Positions 52,999 through 61,774 of a DNA stretch of 64,000 nt are shown in pieces. The stretch is from positions 19,195 through 83,194 of the forward strand of contig CAJCJA010000002.1 of assembly GCA_903970515.1 (NCBI GenBank), given 5' to 3'. The translations under genes and the position numbers were made by a program. Position 1 is the stretch's first letter; each line of letters starts with the position of its first letter. The notes beneath the pieces were generated by a model. That model was given only the letters and a program-made list of their open reading frames with translations. It was not told the DNA's origin and ran no database searches. Origin of the DNA: Candidatus Saccharibacteria bacterium CG_4_10_14_0_2_um_filter_52_9. GTDB lineage: Bacteria; Actinomycetota; Acidimicrobiia; Acidimicrobiales; RAAP-2.

Positions 52999-54125
52999 GC
53001 CAGCGGCGAGTTCGTCACTCGCTCGTACCACGCGCCAGGGTCGGTGAGTTCGGGCGCACTCGGCAGCCCGTCGACGCGAAGCAACGCGTCGAACACGCTC
53101 AAACCGTGCTCCGCGACCAAGGCATCGACGAATTCCTTCGCGTGCTCGTGGTGCTCGCCCTGCGTCGCAATGCCGAACAACGCGGCCGCCGCATCCTCAC
53201 CTCGCGCGTCGCTGCGTCGGTGGCGCGTATAGGCCTCCGCGAGCGCCGGTCGCGGACCGAGGATGGATTCGGTGATGTCGTGCGCCGCGCGTTCGAAGAA
53301 CGCGAGTAAGACACTCGCCGCCGCATTGATCGCGCGCGTCGCGTCGGTCTCTTCGGGCATCTCGATGCCTTCGAGCAACGCTTCGGGATTGTTCATCAAT
53401 GAGTTGAGGTCCTCGGGGTTGATCATGGACTGTAGACGCGTGAACAAATCGGCCTGTGCGGCGCTGGCTTCGCGCACCGCGTCGATCAAGAGCGCGCGCA
53501 ACGCATCCCCGGTGCCCGGTTGGGACAGAACCAGCGCGGCGACGAACTCTTGGGCGAGGGCGAAGACGTAGACCTCGTCGCGCTCGAGTGACCACGCTTC
53601 GGCGAAACTGGTCAGGTTGTTGACGACCAACTGACGAGTGGCGTCGAGACGAGGAAGCGGCAGCATGGCCAGTGACCACGCGCGTTCCGAGAAGTGTCCC
53701 GCGACCGAACCCATCTGAAAACCGGTGAAGAGCGGGCCGATCGTTGACGCCAGTTGGGCCATCATTGCGGTTTCGCCCGCGTCCGCTCCCTCCTCAACGA
53801 GTCCCGTACCGTTGATCGACGCGAACATTGGTTGGATGAGGGGTTTCCACTGGTTAAGGGCCGCCAGCGTGAGCGTCGAACGATTTACACCGGTGATAGA
53901 CGCGTCGCCCGCGACGCCAAAGAGCGCCTCGACGTGTCGGCTCACGAGTAGCGCGAGTTCTTCGAGGCGCTGGCGCTCGCTCGGGAGGGGATTGGGATCG
54001 CCGTCGTCACCACGAGCGATGTTGAGGGCAAGTTGCGTCGCCGTCTGGAACCACGCGTCGGGTCCTTGTTGGCCGAGCAGATTGAAGATGTCGCTGAACA
54101 TTCCACCGAAAGGGTCATTACTCAC
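52995..54125 (-). CDS. DUF2342-family protein with lost HEXXH motif
   Basis: 376 residues. VVNNLTSFAEAWSLERDEV lines up with the block just before the HEXXH helix in DUF2342 (putative zinc-dependent protease, COG5282). Here the helix reads FALAQEFVAALVL: Gln192 and Ala196 replace the two histidines, while Glu193 is kept. The rest (GHFSERAWSLAMLPLPR, FERAAHDITESILGPR) keeps the helical fold. So it looks like a non-catalytic member. In mycobacteria a DUF2342 gene is, as I recall, divergent from the PDZ protease gene; here the same pair is separated by two genes. Confidence 0.75.
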   Translation of the reverse strand: MSNDPFGGMFSDIFNLLGQQGPDAWFQTATQLALNIARGDDGDPNPLPSERQRLEELALLVSRHVEALFGVAGDASITGVNRSTLTLAALNQWKPLIQPMFASINGTGLVEEGADAGETAMMAQLASTIGPLFTGFQMGSVAGHFSERAWSLAMLPLPRLDATRQLVVNNLTSFAEAWSLERDEVYVFALAQEFVAALVLSQPGTGDALRALLIDAVREASAAQADLFTRLQSMINPEDLNSLMNNPEALLEGIEMPEETDATRAINAAASVLLAFFERAAHDITESILGPRPALAEAYTRHRRSDARGEDAAAALFGIATQGEHHEHAKEFVDALVAEHGLSVFDALLRVDGLPSAPELTDPGAWYERVTNSPLA

Positions 54126-54187
54126 GCCACCAACTTAGGGGTTGGGCACGGGTGATTCGCCAGCACGTGGCGAGGGTTGGTGCGCCC

Positions 54188-54201
54188 TAGCATCGATAGC
54201 C
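54188..54201 (+). promoter_or_regulatory. -10-like element for the MreB-like gene
   Basis: TAGCAT at 54188-54193, 8 bases before the ATG at 54202, with no ribosome binding site. Confidence 0.35.
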
Positions 54202-55206
54202 ATGGCACTGGACGTCGCGCTCGATATCGGCACGTCCGCCACGAGACTCGCGACGAATCAGCGCGGCGTGGTGTTTAATGAACCGACGTTGGTGGCGATC
54301 GACACGACCAACGGCGAGGTGGTCAGTATTGGTTACCAGGCGCTCGATCTCGTGGGGCGTACGTCGCGACACGTCGTAGTGTTCCGCCCGCTCGAGAAGG
54401 GTGCCACCGTCGACTTCGACGTCACCGCGCGGCTCATCAGCGGACTCTTCGACCGAGCGGGCGTCTCCAAACTCAGTCGGGCTCGCGTCGTGATGAGCGT
54501 CCCCTCGCTCGCGACGGCGATCGAGCGGCGCGCCCTTCGACAAGCCGCCATTCAAGCCGGCGCCCGAGAGGTGAGCCTCATCGAAGCACCCGTCGTGGCT
54601 GCGATTGGACTGGGTCTACCGATCCAGGACCCCATTGGCTCGGCGGTCGCAGTCCTCGGTGCGGGAGCCTCCGAAGCGGCGCTGATCTCACTCGGGGGCA
54701 TCGTCACGAGTGGGGCGCGGCGCATTGGCGGCAACGATCTCGACAGCGCGATCGCGACGCTGCTTCGGATGCGCCACGGCGTCGTCGTGTCGCCGAGCAA
54801 CATCGAAATACTTAAGACGACCTTGGGTTCGGCGCTCGCGAACACGAGTGGGCTGGTCGAGACGGTGAAGGGTCGAACCGTCGAGCGTGGTGAACCCGTG
54901 ATTGTCGAGGTCAGCGCCGAATTGGTGAACACCGCCATGAGTGAAGTCGTGGCCAGCACGGTTCGCCTCATCCAGGAATGCCTGGCCGATGCACCTCCCG
55001 ACCTTTCCCAGGACGTGAGCGCGCGCGGACTCAACCTCGTCGGCGGGAATGCGCGACTGAATGACTTGGCCGAGCTCATTGGCTCGGCGACCGGTGTCGA
55101 CGTGAACCTCGCACCAGAACCCGAGGTCGTCGTGATTCGCGGTCTCTTGATGTGTCTCGAGGAGATGGCGTCACTGCACGCGCTCTTTCGTAGCGCTGAC
55201 CGTTAA
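54202..55206 (+). CDS. Divergent MreB-like actin-family protein
   Basis: 334 residues from the ATG at 54202. Phosphate-1 loop kept (VALDIGTSATRL, Asp8); ERRALRQAAIQAGAREVSLIEAP and VVAAIGLGLPI match MreB; ISLGGIVTSGARRIGGNDLD and NLVGGNARLNDLAELI follow. Phosphate-2 is altered: VLGAGASEAA at residues 151-160 where MreB has DIGGGTTEVA, so the conserved Asp is Val151 and the first Thr is Ala. Nucleotide hydrolysis may be lost. No mreC/mreD nearby. Convergent with the HEAT gene. Confidence 0.82.
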   Translation: MALDVALDIGTSATRLATNQRGVVFNEPTLVAIDTTNGEVVSIGYQALDLVGRTSRHVVVFRPLEKGATVDFDVTARLISGLFDRAGVSKLSRARVVMSVPSLATAIERRALRQAAIQAGAREVSLIEAPVVAAIGLGLPIQDPIGSAVAVLGAGASEAALISLGGIVTSGARRIGGNDLDSAIATLLRMRHGVVVSPSNIEILKTTLGSALANTSGLVETVKGRTVERGEPVIVEVSAELVNTAMSEVVASTVRLIQECLADAPPDLSQDVSARGLNLVGGNARLNDLAELIGSATGVDVNLAPEPEVVVIRGLLMCLEEMASLHALFRSADR

Positions 55207-55835
55207 TCGGGCTCACCTTTGGTGAGTTGATCGACTGCGGCGCGCACCTGCCAGTCGCGGTCGGTCTTCGCCTTCTCGAGGGCGGCTTCGACGTCGGGGC
55301 CCTCGAAATTGCTGAGTGCTACGATGGCACGTCGTCGGATCGGGGCGGTGTCTTCGAGCGCCGCGATGACGGCCTCGAGCCCTTGATCATCGCCGAGTGC
55401 ACCGAGCGCCGCAACGGCGGCCTCGCGACACCTCGCGTCCTCGTGCCCACGTGCGATGACGACGATCGCGCTGAGGGCATCGAGGTCGTGTTGTTCACCC
55501 AGCGCAAAGACCGCGGCGTCGACGACGAGAGGATCGTCGTCGTTGAGCGCACCGCGGATCTCGACGAACAGCTCCGCCGAGACGTCCTGGTAGGCGAGTT
55601 GGGCGAGCGCCTCGCGGCGCACGTTCACGTTCACATCGTCGAGAGCTCGCGTCCAGCGAGCGACGTCCATCAATTGGCGCCGCGTCGCCGCGCGAAGGGC
55701 GAGCACTCGAGTGCGCGCGTCGACGTCGTCCAATGACGACACCACGAAGTCATCGTCGCTGGGTTCGTTACGGAAGCCCGCGCGAAGGAGCCGTTCCTCG
55801 GAGGGTGACGATAGCGTGGGTTCATCAGCGGACAC
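55203..55835 (-). CDS. HEAT-repeat protein
   Basis: 210 residues. From about residue 60 a chain of paired helices: LALRAATRRQLMDVARW, VRREALAQLAYQDVS, VVDAAVFALGEQHDL, CREAAVAALGALGDD, IRRRAIVALSNFEGPD, WQVRAAVDQLTKGE, typical PBS-lyase/HEAT units of about 30 residues. No catalytic motif; likely a binding scaffold. Divergent from the PDZ-Lon gene, whose start is 27 bases away. Confidence 0.85.
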   Translation of the reverse strand: MSADEPTLSSPSEERLLRAGFRNEPSDDDFVVSSLDDVDARTRVLALRAATRRQLMDVARWTRALDDVNVNVRREALAQLAYQDVSAELFVEIRGALNDDDPLVVDAAVFALGEQHDLDALSAIVVIARGHEDARCREAAVAALGALGDDQGLEAVIAALEDTAPIRRRAIVALSNFEGPDVEAALEKAKTDRDWQVRAAVDQLTKGEPD

Positions 55836-55862
55836 GATGACATCTCAGCACCTCGAGCGCGC

Positions 55863-56960
55863 ATGCGGCGACTCCCGATGGTTCTCTTGGTCTTTGCGAT
55901 CATCATTGGGGCCGTGTTGGTCGCCTTGACGAAGTGGGAGACGAACGAATACGCGATCACCCCAGGGGACGCGACGCCGGTCGAGGGTCTCGTGCACGTC
56001 GCGGGCCTTCCCACGACGTCGCGCCACGACAGCATCATGTTGACCGACGTGTATCTCCAACAATTGACGGCGTGGCAGTACCTTACGATGCAGTTTCAAC
56101 GTCACGTGCAATTCGTCAATGGCGATGAACTGCTCGAGCCGGGCATCCCCAACGCAGAACTTGGTCCACAAGGTTTCCTTCAGATGAGCGACTCCAAGCA
56201 GGACGCCGAGGTCTCAGCGTTCGATGCACTCGGCTGGCACCTGCGTGCGACGCGCAGTGGGTCACTGGTCACCGGGGTCGAGAAGCCTTCGCCGGCGTGG
56301 AGTGCGAAGATCCACGTTGCCGACGAGATCGTGGGCTTCGACGGCCACAGCGTCACTTCGACGTGCCAGATCGTCGCTGATGTTCATCCGCTGTTACCCG
56401 GTATGAAGGTGGCGCTTGAACTACGAAGGGCGCATATCAGCAACACGGGCGTCATCACCTGGTCCGCTCCTGTCGCGATCCACCTCACGACGGTGAAGGC
56501 CCCGCGCAGTGTGACGTCGTCAGGTTGCGCCAACGTGAGTGGAGCGAGTCCCTCGTGGTTGGGCGTCTCGCTGGAGGATGGTTTCAGTTACCAGTTCCCC
56601 GCGCGCGTGTCGATCGACACCGCCAATATCGGAGGACCCTCGGCCGGACTCGCCATGACGTTGTGCATCGTCGATGAACTCTCGAGTGGATCGCTCACGG
56701 GACATCACATCGTCGCCGCCACCGGAGCGATTGATCAATTCGGCGACGTGGGTGACGTGGGAGGTGTGGCGGAAAAGACAGTTGCCGTGCAGCGCGCTGG
56801 GGCGCAGTACTTCATAGTGCCCCAGGTCGAGGTCGCCACCGCCAAGGCGAACGCGGCGCCAGGACTGCACATCATTGGCGTGTCGTCATTAAAACAGGCA
56901 CTGGAAGCACTTCGGCGCATCGGTGGCGCCAAACCGGTGCCACTGACGACACCTCGCTAA
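55863..56960 (+). CDS. PDZ-Lon (S16) membrane protease, YlbL/Rv3194c type
   Basis: 365 residues. One N-terminal membrane helix (LPMVLLVFAIIIGAVLVAL), YAITPGDATPVEGLV near residue 30, a PDZ domain around residues 125-200 (SLVTGVEKPSPAWSAKIHVADEIVGFDG, in part), then the Lon-like protease domain: catalytic serine in NIGGPSAGLAMTL and lysine in VGGVAEKTVAVQRAGA. Active site complete. Faces outside the membrane. The family is conserved in Gram-positives; in mycobacteria it is next to the UPF0182 gene, which here lies two genes downstream. Confidence 0.9.
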   Translation: MRRLPMVLLVFAIIIGAVLVALTKWETNEYAITPGDATPVEGLVHVAGLPTTSRHDSIMLTDVYLQQLTAWQYLTMQFQRHVQFVNGDELLEPGIPNAELGPQGFLQMSDSKQDAEVSAFDALGWHLRATRSGSLVTGVEKPSPAWSAKIHVADEIVGFDGHSVTSTCQIVADVHPLLPGMKVALELRRAHISNTGVITWSAPVAIHLTTVKAPRSVTSSGCANVSGASPSWLGVSLEDGFSYQFPARVSIDTANIGGPSAGLAMTLCIVDELSSGSLTGHHIVAATGAIDQFGDVGDVGGVAEKTVAVQRAGAQYFIVPQVEVATAKANAAPGLHIIGVSSLKQALEALRRIGGAKPVPLTTPR

Positions 56961-56985
56961 GACGTATTCCTAGAAGGTGACGTCG

Positions 56986-56998
56986 TAGTCTTGAAGGA
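56986..56998 (+). promoter_or_regulatory. -10-like element for the DivIVA-like gene
   Basis: TAGTCT at 56986-56991, 7 bases before the ATG at 56999. AAGGA touches the ATG and cannot serve as a ribosome binding site, so a leaderless start is favoured. Confidence 0.35.
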
Positions 56999-58720
56999 AT
57001 GGATGATCGTCGAATCCCCTCTTCACGCCCCGCGTCCGTGGAGATCGTGCGCACGAACTTCACGCCCCTTCGCAAGGGAGGAATTGACCCTTCAGAGGTG
57101 CAGTCGCATCTCGAAGCGGTCGCGCGCGAGATGGTGTTTCTCGAGAATCGAATCCGCGACCTCCAGGGACAATTGGCCGAAGCTCAACGTCGCGCGGACA
57201 ACCCGACGTTTGATGAAGCGACGCTCGCGAGTGCGCTGGGGGCACAAAGCGCGGCGATACTTCGCTCCGCCCATGAAGAGGCAGGGCGCGTCACCGCCGA
57301 AGCGCAGGAACGAAGTGCGCAGGTCTTCACCGAGAGCCAACAGCGCAGCGCCGAGCATCTCATCGAAGCCCAGGAGCGCGCGACCGCTCTCATCTCCGAG
57401 GCGGAAAACACCGCAACGCAAATCGACCACGACGCGCGACTCGCCGCCGAACGGCTCATCGACTCGGCCAAAGTGAATGGTGACGCCCTCGTCGAGCGAG
57501 GCCGCGAGCAAGGTCGAGCAATCGTCGAACAGGCGCACGAGGCGCGTAAAAACGTCTTGAACGACCTCGCCGTGAAGCGAAAGGCCTTGCACATACAGAT
57601 CGATCAACTTCGAGCGGCACGCGACACGCTGGGGACGATCATCCATTCGGTGCGCGACTCGATCGATGGCGTGCTCAACGGGGTGAATTCCTCTGATGAA
57701 GCCGCACGGAGCGCGGCATTGGAAACGCTCCGCATGCGACCTGCACTTCCAGAACCCACCGAGGAAGAACTCCTCGCGGGCACGCCACTGCGCGAAGTTC
57801 CCGAGCCGCCCGTCGTGCTTACGGCAGTGCCCGAGGTACTCGACGCCTCAGTCGTGCCCAAAGCGAAGCCCCGGCGTAGCGAAAAGCCAGCCGCCAATGA
57901 ACTTCCCGTCGAGATCCACGTCGTGCCCCGTGTCGAGGACACGTTGCTCGAAGACGACCCGACGGGCACTGACGTCGTGAACGAGATTTTTGCGCGCCTT
58001 CGAAAAGCGACGCTTGAAGAGCGCGGCGCAAGCGTCCCGAGCCCTAAGCGAGTTCCGGCGCCGATGGTGAAGGTCCTGAGCGCCGACGTTGACCTCTTTC
58101 TTCGTCGCGACGCGGCGATCGACGAGTCCCTCGCGATACTCACTCGAAAAGTCAAACGCGCCCTTCAAGATGACCAGAACATCCTGTTGGAGCGACTCCG
58201 CGACGTGAAACAGATGATCACGACGGAGTTCGAAGACGAGCACACCCAGCGAGCCCGATACGCTGACGCGGCCTTTGACGCACTCGTCGACGCCGCCGCC
58301 GCGGGCGCGCAGTTCGCGTTCGACGAGGCGGGCTATTCGGGTGAACCAGCGAGCAAGGTTGCGCTGGACGACTGTGCCGCGGACCTCGCGGTCACGATTG
58401 TCTTGGCGTTGCGCAAACGCATCCTCAGTGATGGCGCCATCGAGGGTGTCGACCGAGCGAATGCCGCATACAAGGAATGGCGCGGTGCGCGCGTCGAACG
58501 TCTTTGCACCGACGCGGCTCGTCGGGCATTCCACCTAGGAGTCCTTAGCGCGTCACGCGGTCACGCCGTTCGGTTCTTCGCGGCGCCCAATGACGCCCCC
58601 TGCGACGCGTGCGCGCTCGACGCTGCTGCGGGCGAAAGGATGGCGGGCCAAATCTTCCCAAGCGGTTCGCAGTATCCGCCTCTGCACGCGGGTTGCGCGT
58701 GCGCCGTCGTACCCGTCTGA
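56999..58720 (+). CDS. DivIVA-domain coiled-coil protein with Mu-F-like Cys/His tail
   Basis: 573 residues. Residues 15-55 are a DivIVA N-domain (TNFTPLRKGGIDPSEVQSHL, then AVAREMVFLENRI). A long coiled coil rich in Glu/Ala/Gln runs to about residue 230. A Pro/Glu-rich linker (250-345) follows, then a second helical domain (365-530). The last 40 residues have CDAC at 535-538 and PPLHAGCAC at 560-568, the pattern of the phage Mu F/SPP1 gp7 head-morphogenesis domain (CxxC with HxxCxC). DivIVA proteins mark curved membrane at poles and septa; the tail likely binds zinc. Between the PDZ-Lon and UPF0182 genes. Confidence 0.75.
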   Translation: MDDRRIPSSRPASVEIVRTNFTPLRKGGIDPSEVQSHLEAVAREMVFLENRIRDLQGQLAEAQRRADNPTFDEATLASALGAQSAAILRSAHEEAGRVTAEAQERSAQVFTESQQRSAEHLIEAQERATALISEAENTATQIDHDARLAAERLIDSAKVNGDALVERGREQGRAIVEQAHEARKNVLNDLAVKRKALHIQIDQLRAARDTLGTIIHSVRDSIDGVLNGVNSSDEAARSAALETLRMRPALPEPTEEELLAGTPLREVPEPPVVLTAVPEVLDASVVPKAKPRRSEKPAANELPVEIHVVPRVEDTLLEDDPTGTDVVNEIFARLRKATLEERGASVPSPKRVPAPMVKVLSADVDLFLRRDAAIDESLAILTRKVKRALQDDQNILLERLRDVKQMITTEFEDEHTQRARYADAAFDALVDAAAAGAQFAFDEAGYSGEPASKVALDDCAADLAVTIVLALRKRILSDGAIEGVDRANAAYKEWRGARVERLCTDAARRAFHLGVLSASRGHAVRFFAAPNDAPCDACALDAAAGERMAGQIFPSGSQYPPLHAGCACAVVPV

Positions 58721-58729
58721 GAAACGGCC

Positions 58730-58741
58730 TAGGCTCGTTTC
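58730..58741 (+). promoter_or_regulatory. -10-like element and inverted repeat before UPF0182
   Basis: TAGGCT at 58730-58735 is 6 bases before the GTG at 58742. It lies in GAAACG-GCCTAGGC-T-CGTTTC (58721-58741), a near-perfect inverted repeat that could bind a regulator. No ribosome binding site. Confidence 0.4.
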
Positions 58742-61666
58742 GTGCGTAGTCCAACCGACGTCTCCCCTCGTCCTCGACGCACCGGCCGTTTTTCTCGCCG
58801 TTTCTGGATTGGGCTGGTCGTTGTCGTTATTTTCTTCGGGTTTCTCTCGCTGCGCAGCTTGGCGGGTCTCTGGACCGATGAGATGTGGTTCTCCCAGACC
58901 GGTTACGGCAGCGTGTGGTCGACGTTGTTCTTTACGAAGGTCGGTCTCGCCTTTGTTTTCGGCCTGATCTTTTTCGCCTTGATGTGGGTGAATCTGATGC
59001 TCACCGACCGTTTCGGTGCACGCGATCTCTCCTTCGAACCCGAGGACGAAGTCGTGCGCCGTTTCCAGAACGTCGTTCGCCCTTACGCAGGTCGCATCTA
59101 CGCGGGAATCGCATTGGTGGCGGGTCTCATCGCGGGTCTCAACGCGACCGGGCAGTGGCAGGCGTATCTCCTCTTCATCCACTCCAAACCCTTCAACATA
59201 AAAGATGCACTGTTTCACAAGGATCTGAGTTTCTACATCTTCACCTTGCCGTTCGTGTCCTTCATCGTCACCTGGACGCTGGTGTCGCTGTTCGTGATCC
59301 TTCTCATGACCGCTGGTTTTCACTATCTGAACGGCGGCATACGGGCGACGCGCGTGAAGCCTCGCGTGGCACCGCGGGTCAAGGCGCATCTCTCGGTGAT
59401 TGGCGCGGGCATCGCGCTGATGAAGGCGGCGGGATACGTCATCGCCAAGTGGGAACTCGTCAATTCCACCAACGGTTACGTGCAGGGAGCCGGCTACACC
59501 GACGTGCACGCCCGCATGCCCGCGATGACGATCCTCTTCTATCTTTCACTTGCCGCGGCGGTGATCTTGCTCGTCAACGTTCGCTCGCGCGGATGGTCGC
59601 TGCCCGCTGTCGCGGTGGGGCTATGGGTCTTCGTGGCCCTCGTCATTGGTGTGCTCTATCCCACGTTCTTGCAGACGCTCAAGGTGACGCCCGCACAGGC
59701 AACGCTGGAAGCGCCCTACATCCAACGAGATATCAACGCGACGCGCACAGCGTATGGTCTTGATGACGTGACGTACAACAACTTTGCGGGAGCGTCCACC
59801 ATCACGCTCTCGCAGGTCAAGGCCGACGCCGCGACGTTGAACAACATACGTCTCTGGGACCCGTCAGCGAACATTGCGTTACAGACCGTAACGAAGCGTC
59901 AATCAATTCGCTCGTACTACACCTTCACGACCTTGGCCGTCGATCGTTATGTCGTCAACGGCAAGGAGACGCCGGTGCTTATCGGGGCACGACAGCTCGA
60001 CACGGCGAACCTGCCAACGCCGAGTTGGGTCAACACCCACTTGCAGTACACCCACGGTGAGGGTGCCGCCGTGATTGCGGCGAACGCGGTGGACTACCAG
60101 ACCGGCAATCCGGACTTCGTAGTCTCGAACGTGCCACCCATTTCGAGTGACGGCATGCCTCAACTCACGCAACCCGACATCTATTTCGGTATTGGCTACA
60201 ACGGTTACGTGGTGGCGAACACGAAGCAAGCCGAGCTCGACTACCAAGTCGACAGTGGACCCGACGCCGGTCAACCGGTCGAGACGCACTACACCGCGAA
60301 GGGCGGTGTCGCAGTCGGGGGAATCTTCAGTCGCATGGCTCTCGCACTGCGTTTGGGCGACTTCAACTTCTTGATCTCGAGCCAGATCAATCCGGACAGT
60401 CGCGTTCTTTTCGTGCGCGACGTTCGCCAGATGGCGCAAAAGGCGGCACCCTTCCTCACCTTTGACTCGAGTCCGTACGCGGTGATCGCCAACGGCGGCG
60501 TCGACTTCGTCCTCGACGGCTACACCGCGACGTCCAAGTACCCCTACTCTCAGAACGACGAGGCCCTCACCGTCGACACCGGCAACATTCCTTTTGGCTC
60601 TAACTACATTCGTAACTCGGTCAAAGTGGTCATCAACGCCTACACCGGCAAGATGACGTACTACGTCAATGACCCCAAGGATCCAATCATTCAAGCGTGG
60701 GAGTCGGTGTTCCCCAAGATGTTCCACAAGCTGAGTGACATGCCCGAAGCGATTCGAAACCACCTGCGCTACCCGTCGGATCTCTTCTCGGTGCAGGCGG
60801 CGATGCTCGGTCACTACCACATCAAGACTGCGGGCGCGTTCTACACAGCTTCGGACAAGTGGGAGATCTCACCGACGACGGGCGCCGGCACGCCAAGTCA
60901 GGCGCTGTCCCAGACCGCCATCACCGACGCCGCCGGAAATATCGTGTCAACGTCATTGACGCCAATGAGTCCGGTGTACCAAGTCGGTTCGCTTCCCGAG
61001 CAAGGAAAAGAACAACTTCTCGAGTCGATTGCGTTCGTGCCCGCCGGCAACTCCTCGACCGTGCAAGGTCTCAGTGCCTTCATGGTCGCGACGAGCAACC
61101 CCGACGATTACGGGAAATTGAATGTGTACGTCACGCCACGCGGGACGTCTGTGACCGGACCGGTCCAAGCCGACTCCGAGATCGAACAGTCCTCGGCAGT
61201 GAGTTCGACCATCACCCTCCAAGACCAACACGGCTCCGAAGTTCTCTTGGGCAACAACTTGATGGTGCCCTTGGATCAGAGCGTGCTCTACATCCGTCCC
61301 CTCTACGTCTCGAGCAGCACGAACCCGTTGCCGCAACTTCGCTACGTCATCGCCGTGTTCAATCAAGAAGTCGCCATTTCACCCACGTTGTCCGGTGCGC
61401 TGAGTCAAGTCCTTGGCGCGAGCGTCAATGCCGGATCATCCACGGGTACGTCTAGCGGCACGTCAACAGGCACGTCGACGGGCTCCTCAACCGGCACGTC
61501 CACCGGTACTAAGAGCGCGTCCGCGTACTTGAAGCAGGCCGCCAACGATTACACCGATGCGCAAGCGGCACTCGCTTCCGGCGACCTAGGCGCATACCAG
61601 GCTTACGTGAACGCGATGAACGCGCAACTGAAGCTGGCCCAGGCGGCGCTCGCGAAGGCGTCGTAG
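58742..61666 (+). CDS. UPF0182-family membrane protein
   Basis: 974 residues. About seven membrane helices in the first 330 residues (FWIGLVVVVIFFGFLSL, FVFGLIFFALMWVNLML and so on), then a large extracellular domain with APYIQRDINATRTAYGLDDV, the UPF0182 hallmark, YRNP-type segments replaced by FPKMFHKLSDMPEAIRNHLR and YPSDLFSVQAAMLGHYH. C-terminus: a Ser/Gly/Thr repeat linker (about 870-895) and a helical tail. Function unknown; conserved in actinobacteria beside the PDZ-Lon protease. Confidence 0.92.
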   Translation: MRSPTDVSPRPRRTGRFSRRFWIGLVVVVIFFGFLSLRSLAGLWTDEMWFSQTGYGSVWSTLFFTKVGLAFVFGLIFFALMWVNLMLTDRFGARDLSFEPEDEVVRRFQNVVRPYAGRIYAGIALVAGLIAGLNATGQWQAYLLFIHSKPFNIKDALFHKDLSFYIFTLPFVSFIVTWTLVSLFVILLMTAGFHYLNGGIRATRVKPRVAPRVKAHLSVIGAGIALMKAAGYVIAKWELVNSTNGYVQGAGYTDVHARMPAMTILFYLSLAAAVILLVNVRSRGWSLPAVAVGLWVFVALVIGVLYPTFLQTLKVTPAQATLEAPYIQRDINATRTAYGLDDVTYNNFAGASTITLSQVKADAATLNNIRLWDPSANIALQTVTKRQSIRSYYTFTTLAVDRYVVNGKETPVLIGARQLDTANLPTPSWVNTHLQYTHGEGAAVIAANAVDYQTGNPDFVVSNVPPISSDGMPQLTQPDIYFGIGYNGYVVANTKQAELDYQVDSGPDAGQPVETHYTAKGGVAVGGIFSRMALALRLGDFNFLISSQINPDSRVLFVRDVRQMAQKAAPFLTFDSSPYAVIANGGVDFVLDGYTATSKYPYSQNDEALTVDTGNIPFGSNYIRNSVKVVINAYTGKMTYYVNDPKDPIIQAWESVFPKMFHKLSDMPEAIRNHLRYPSDLFSVQAAMLGHYHIKTAGAFYTASDKWEISPTTGAGTPSQALSQTAITDAAGNIVSTSLTPMSPVYQVGSLPEQGKEQLLESIAFVPAGNSSTVQGLSAFMVATSNPDDYGKLNVYVTPRGTSVTGPVQADSEIEQSSAVSSTITLQDQHGSEVLLGNNLMVPLDQSVLYIRPLYVSSSTNPLPQLRYVIAVFNQEVAISPTLSGALSQVLGASVNAGSSTGTSSGTSTGTSTGSSTGTSTGTKSASAYLKQAANDYTDAQAALASGDLGAYQAYVNAMNAQLKLAQAALAKAS
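61435..61510 (+). repeat. Ser-Gly-Thr linker repeats in UPF0182
   Basis: Degenerate GGCACGTC-ACGGGC-type units encoding S/T-G-T repeats before the C-terminal helical tail. Confidence 0.6.
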
Positions 61667-61774
61667 TCGAAACCAACTGCGATTGTCGTCGTGAAGCGGC
61701 GGAACTTGGTTGGTGATCGTGGCGTACGTCACGGCCGTGCCGTGTCGTGCTAAGTTGCCAATCAGGACGCCGAG

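Noticed and set aside
61730..61739. CACGGCCGTG palindrome after UPF0182
   Set aside because: Ten-base GC palindromes are expected by chance in such DNA; no loop or T-run for a terminator.
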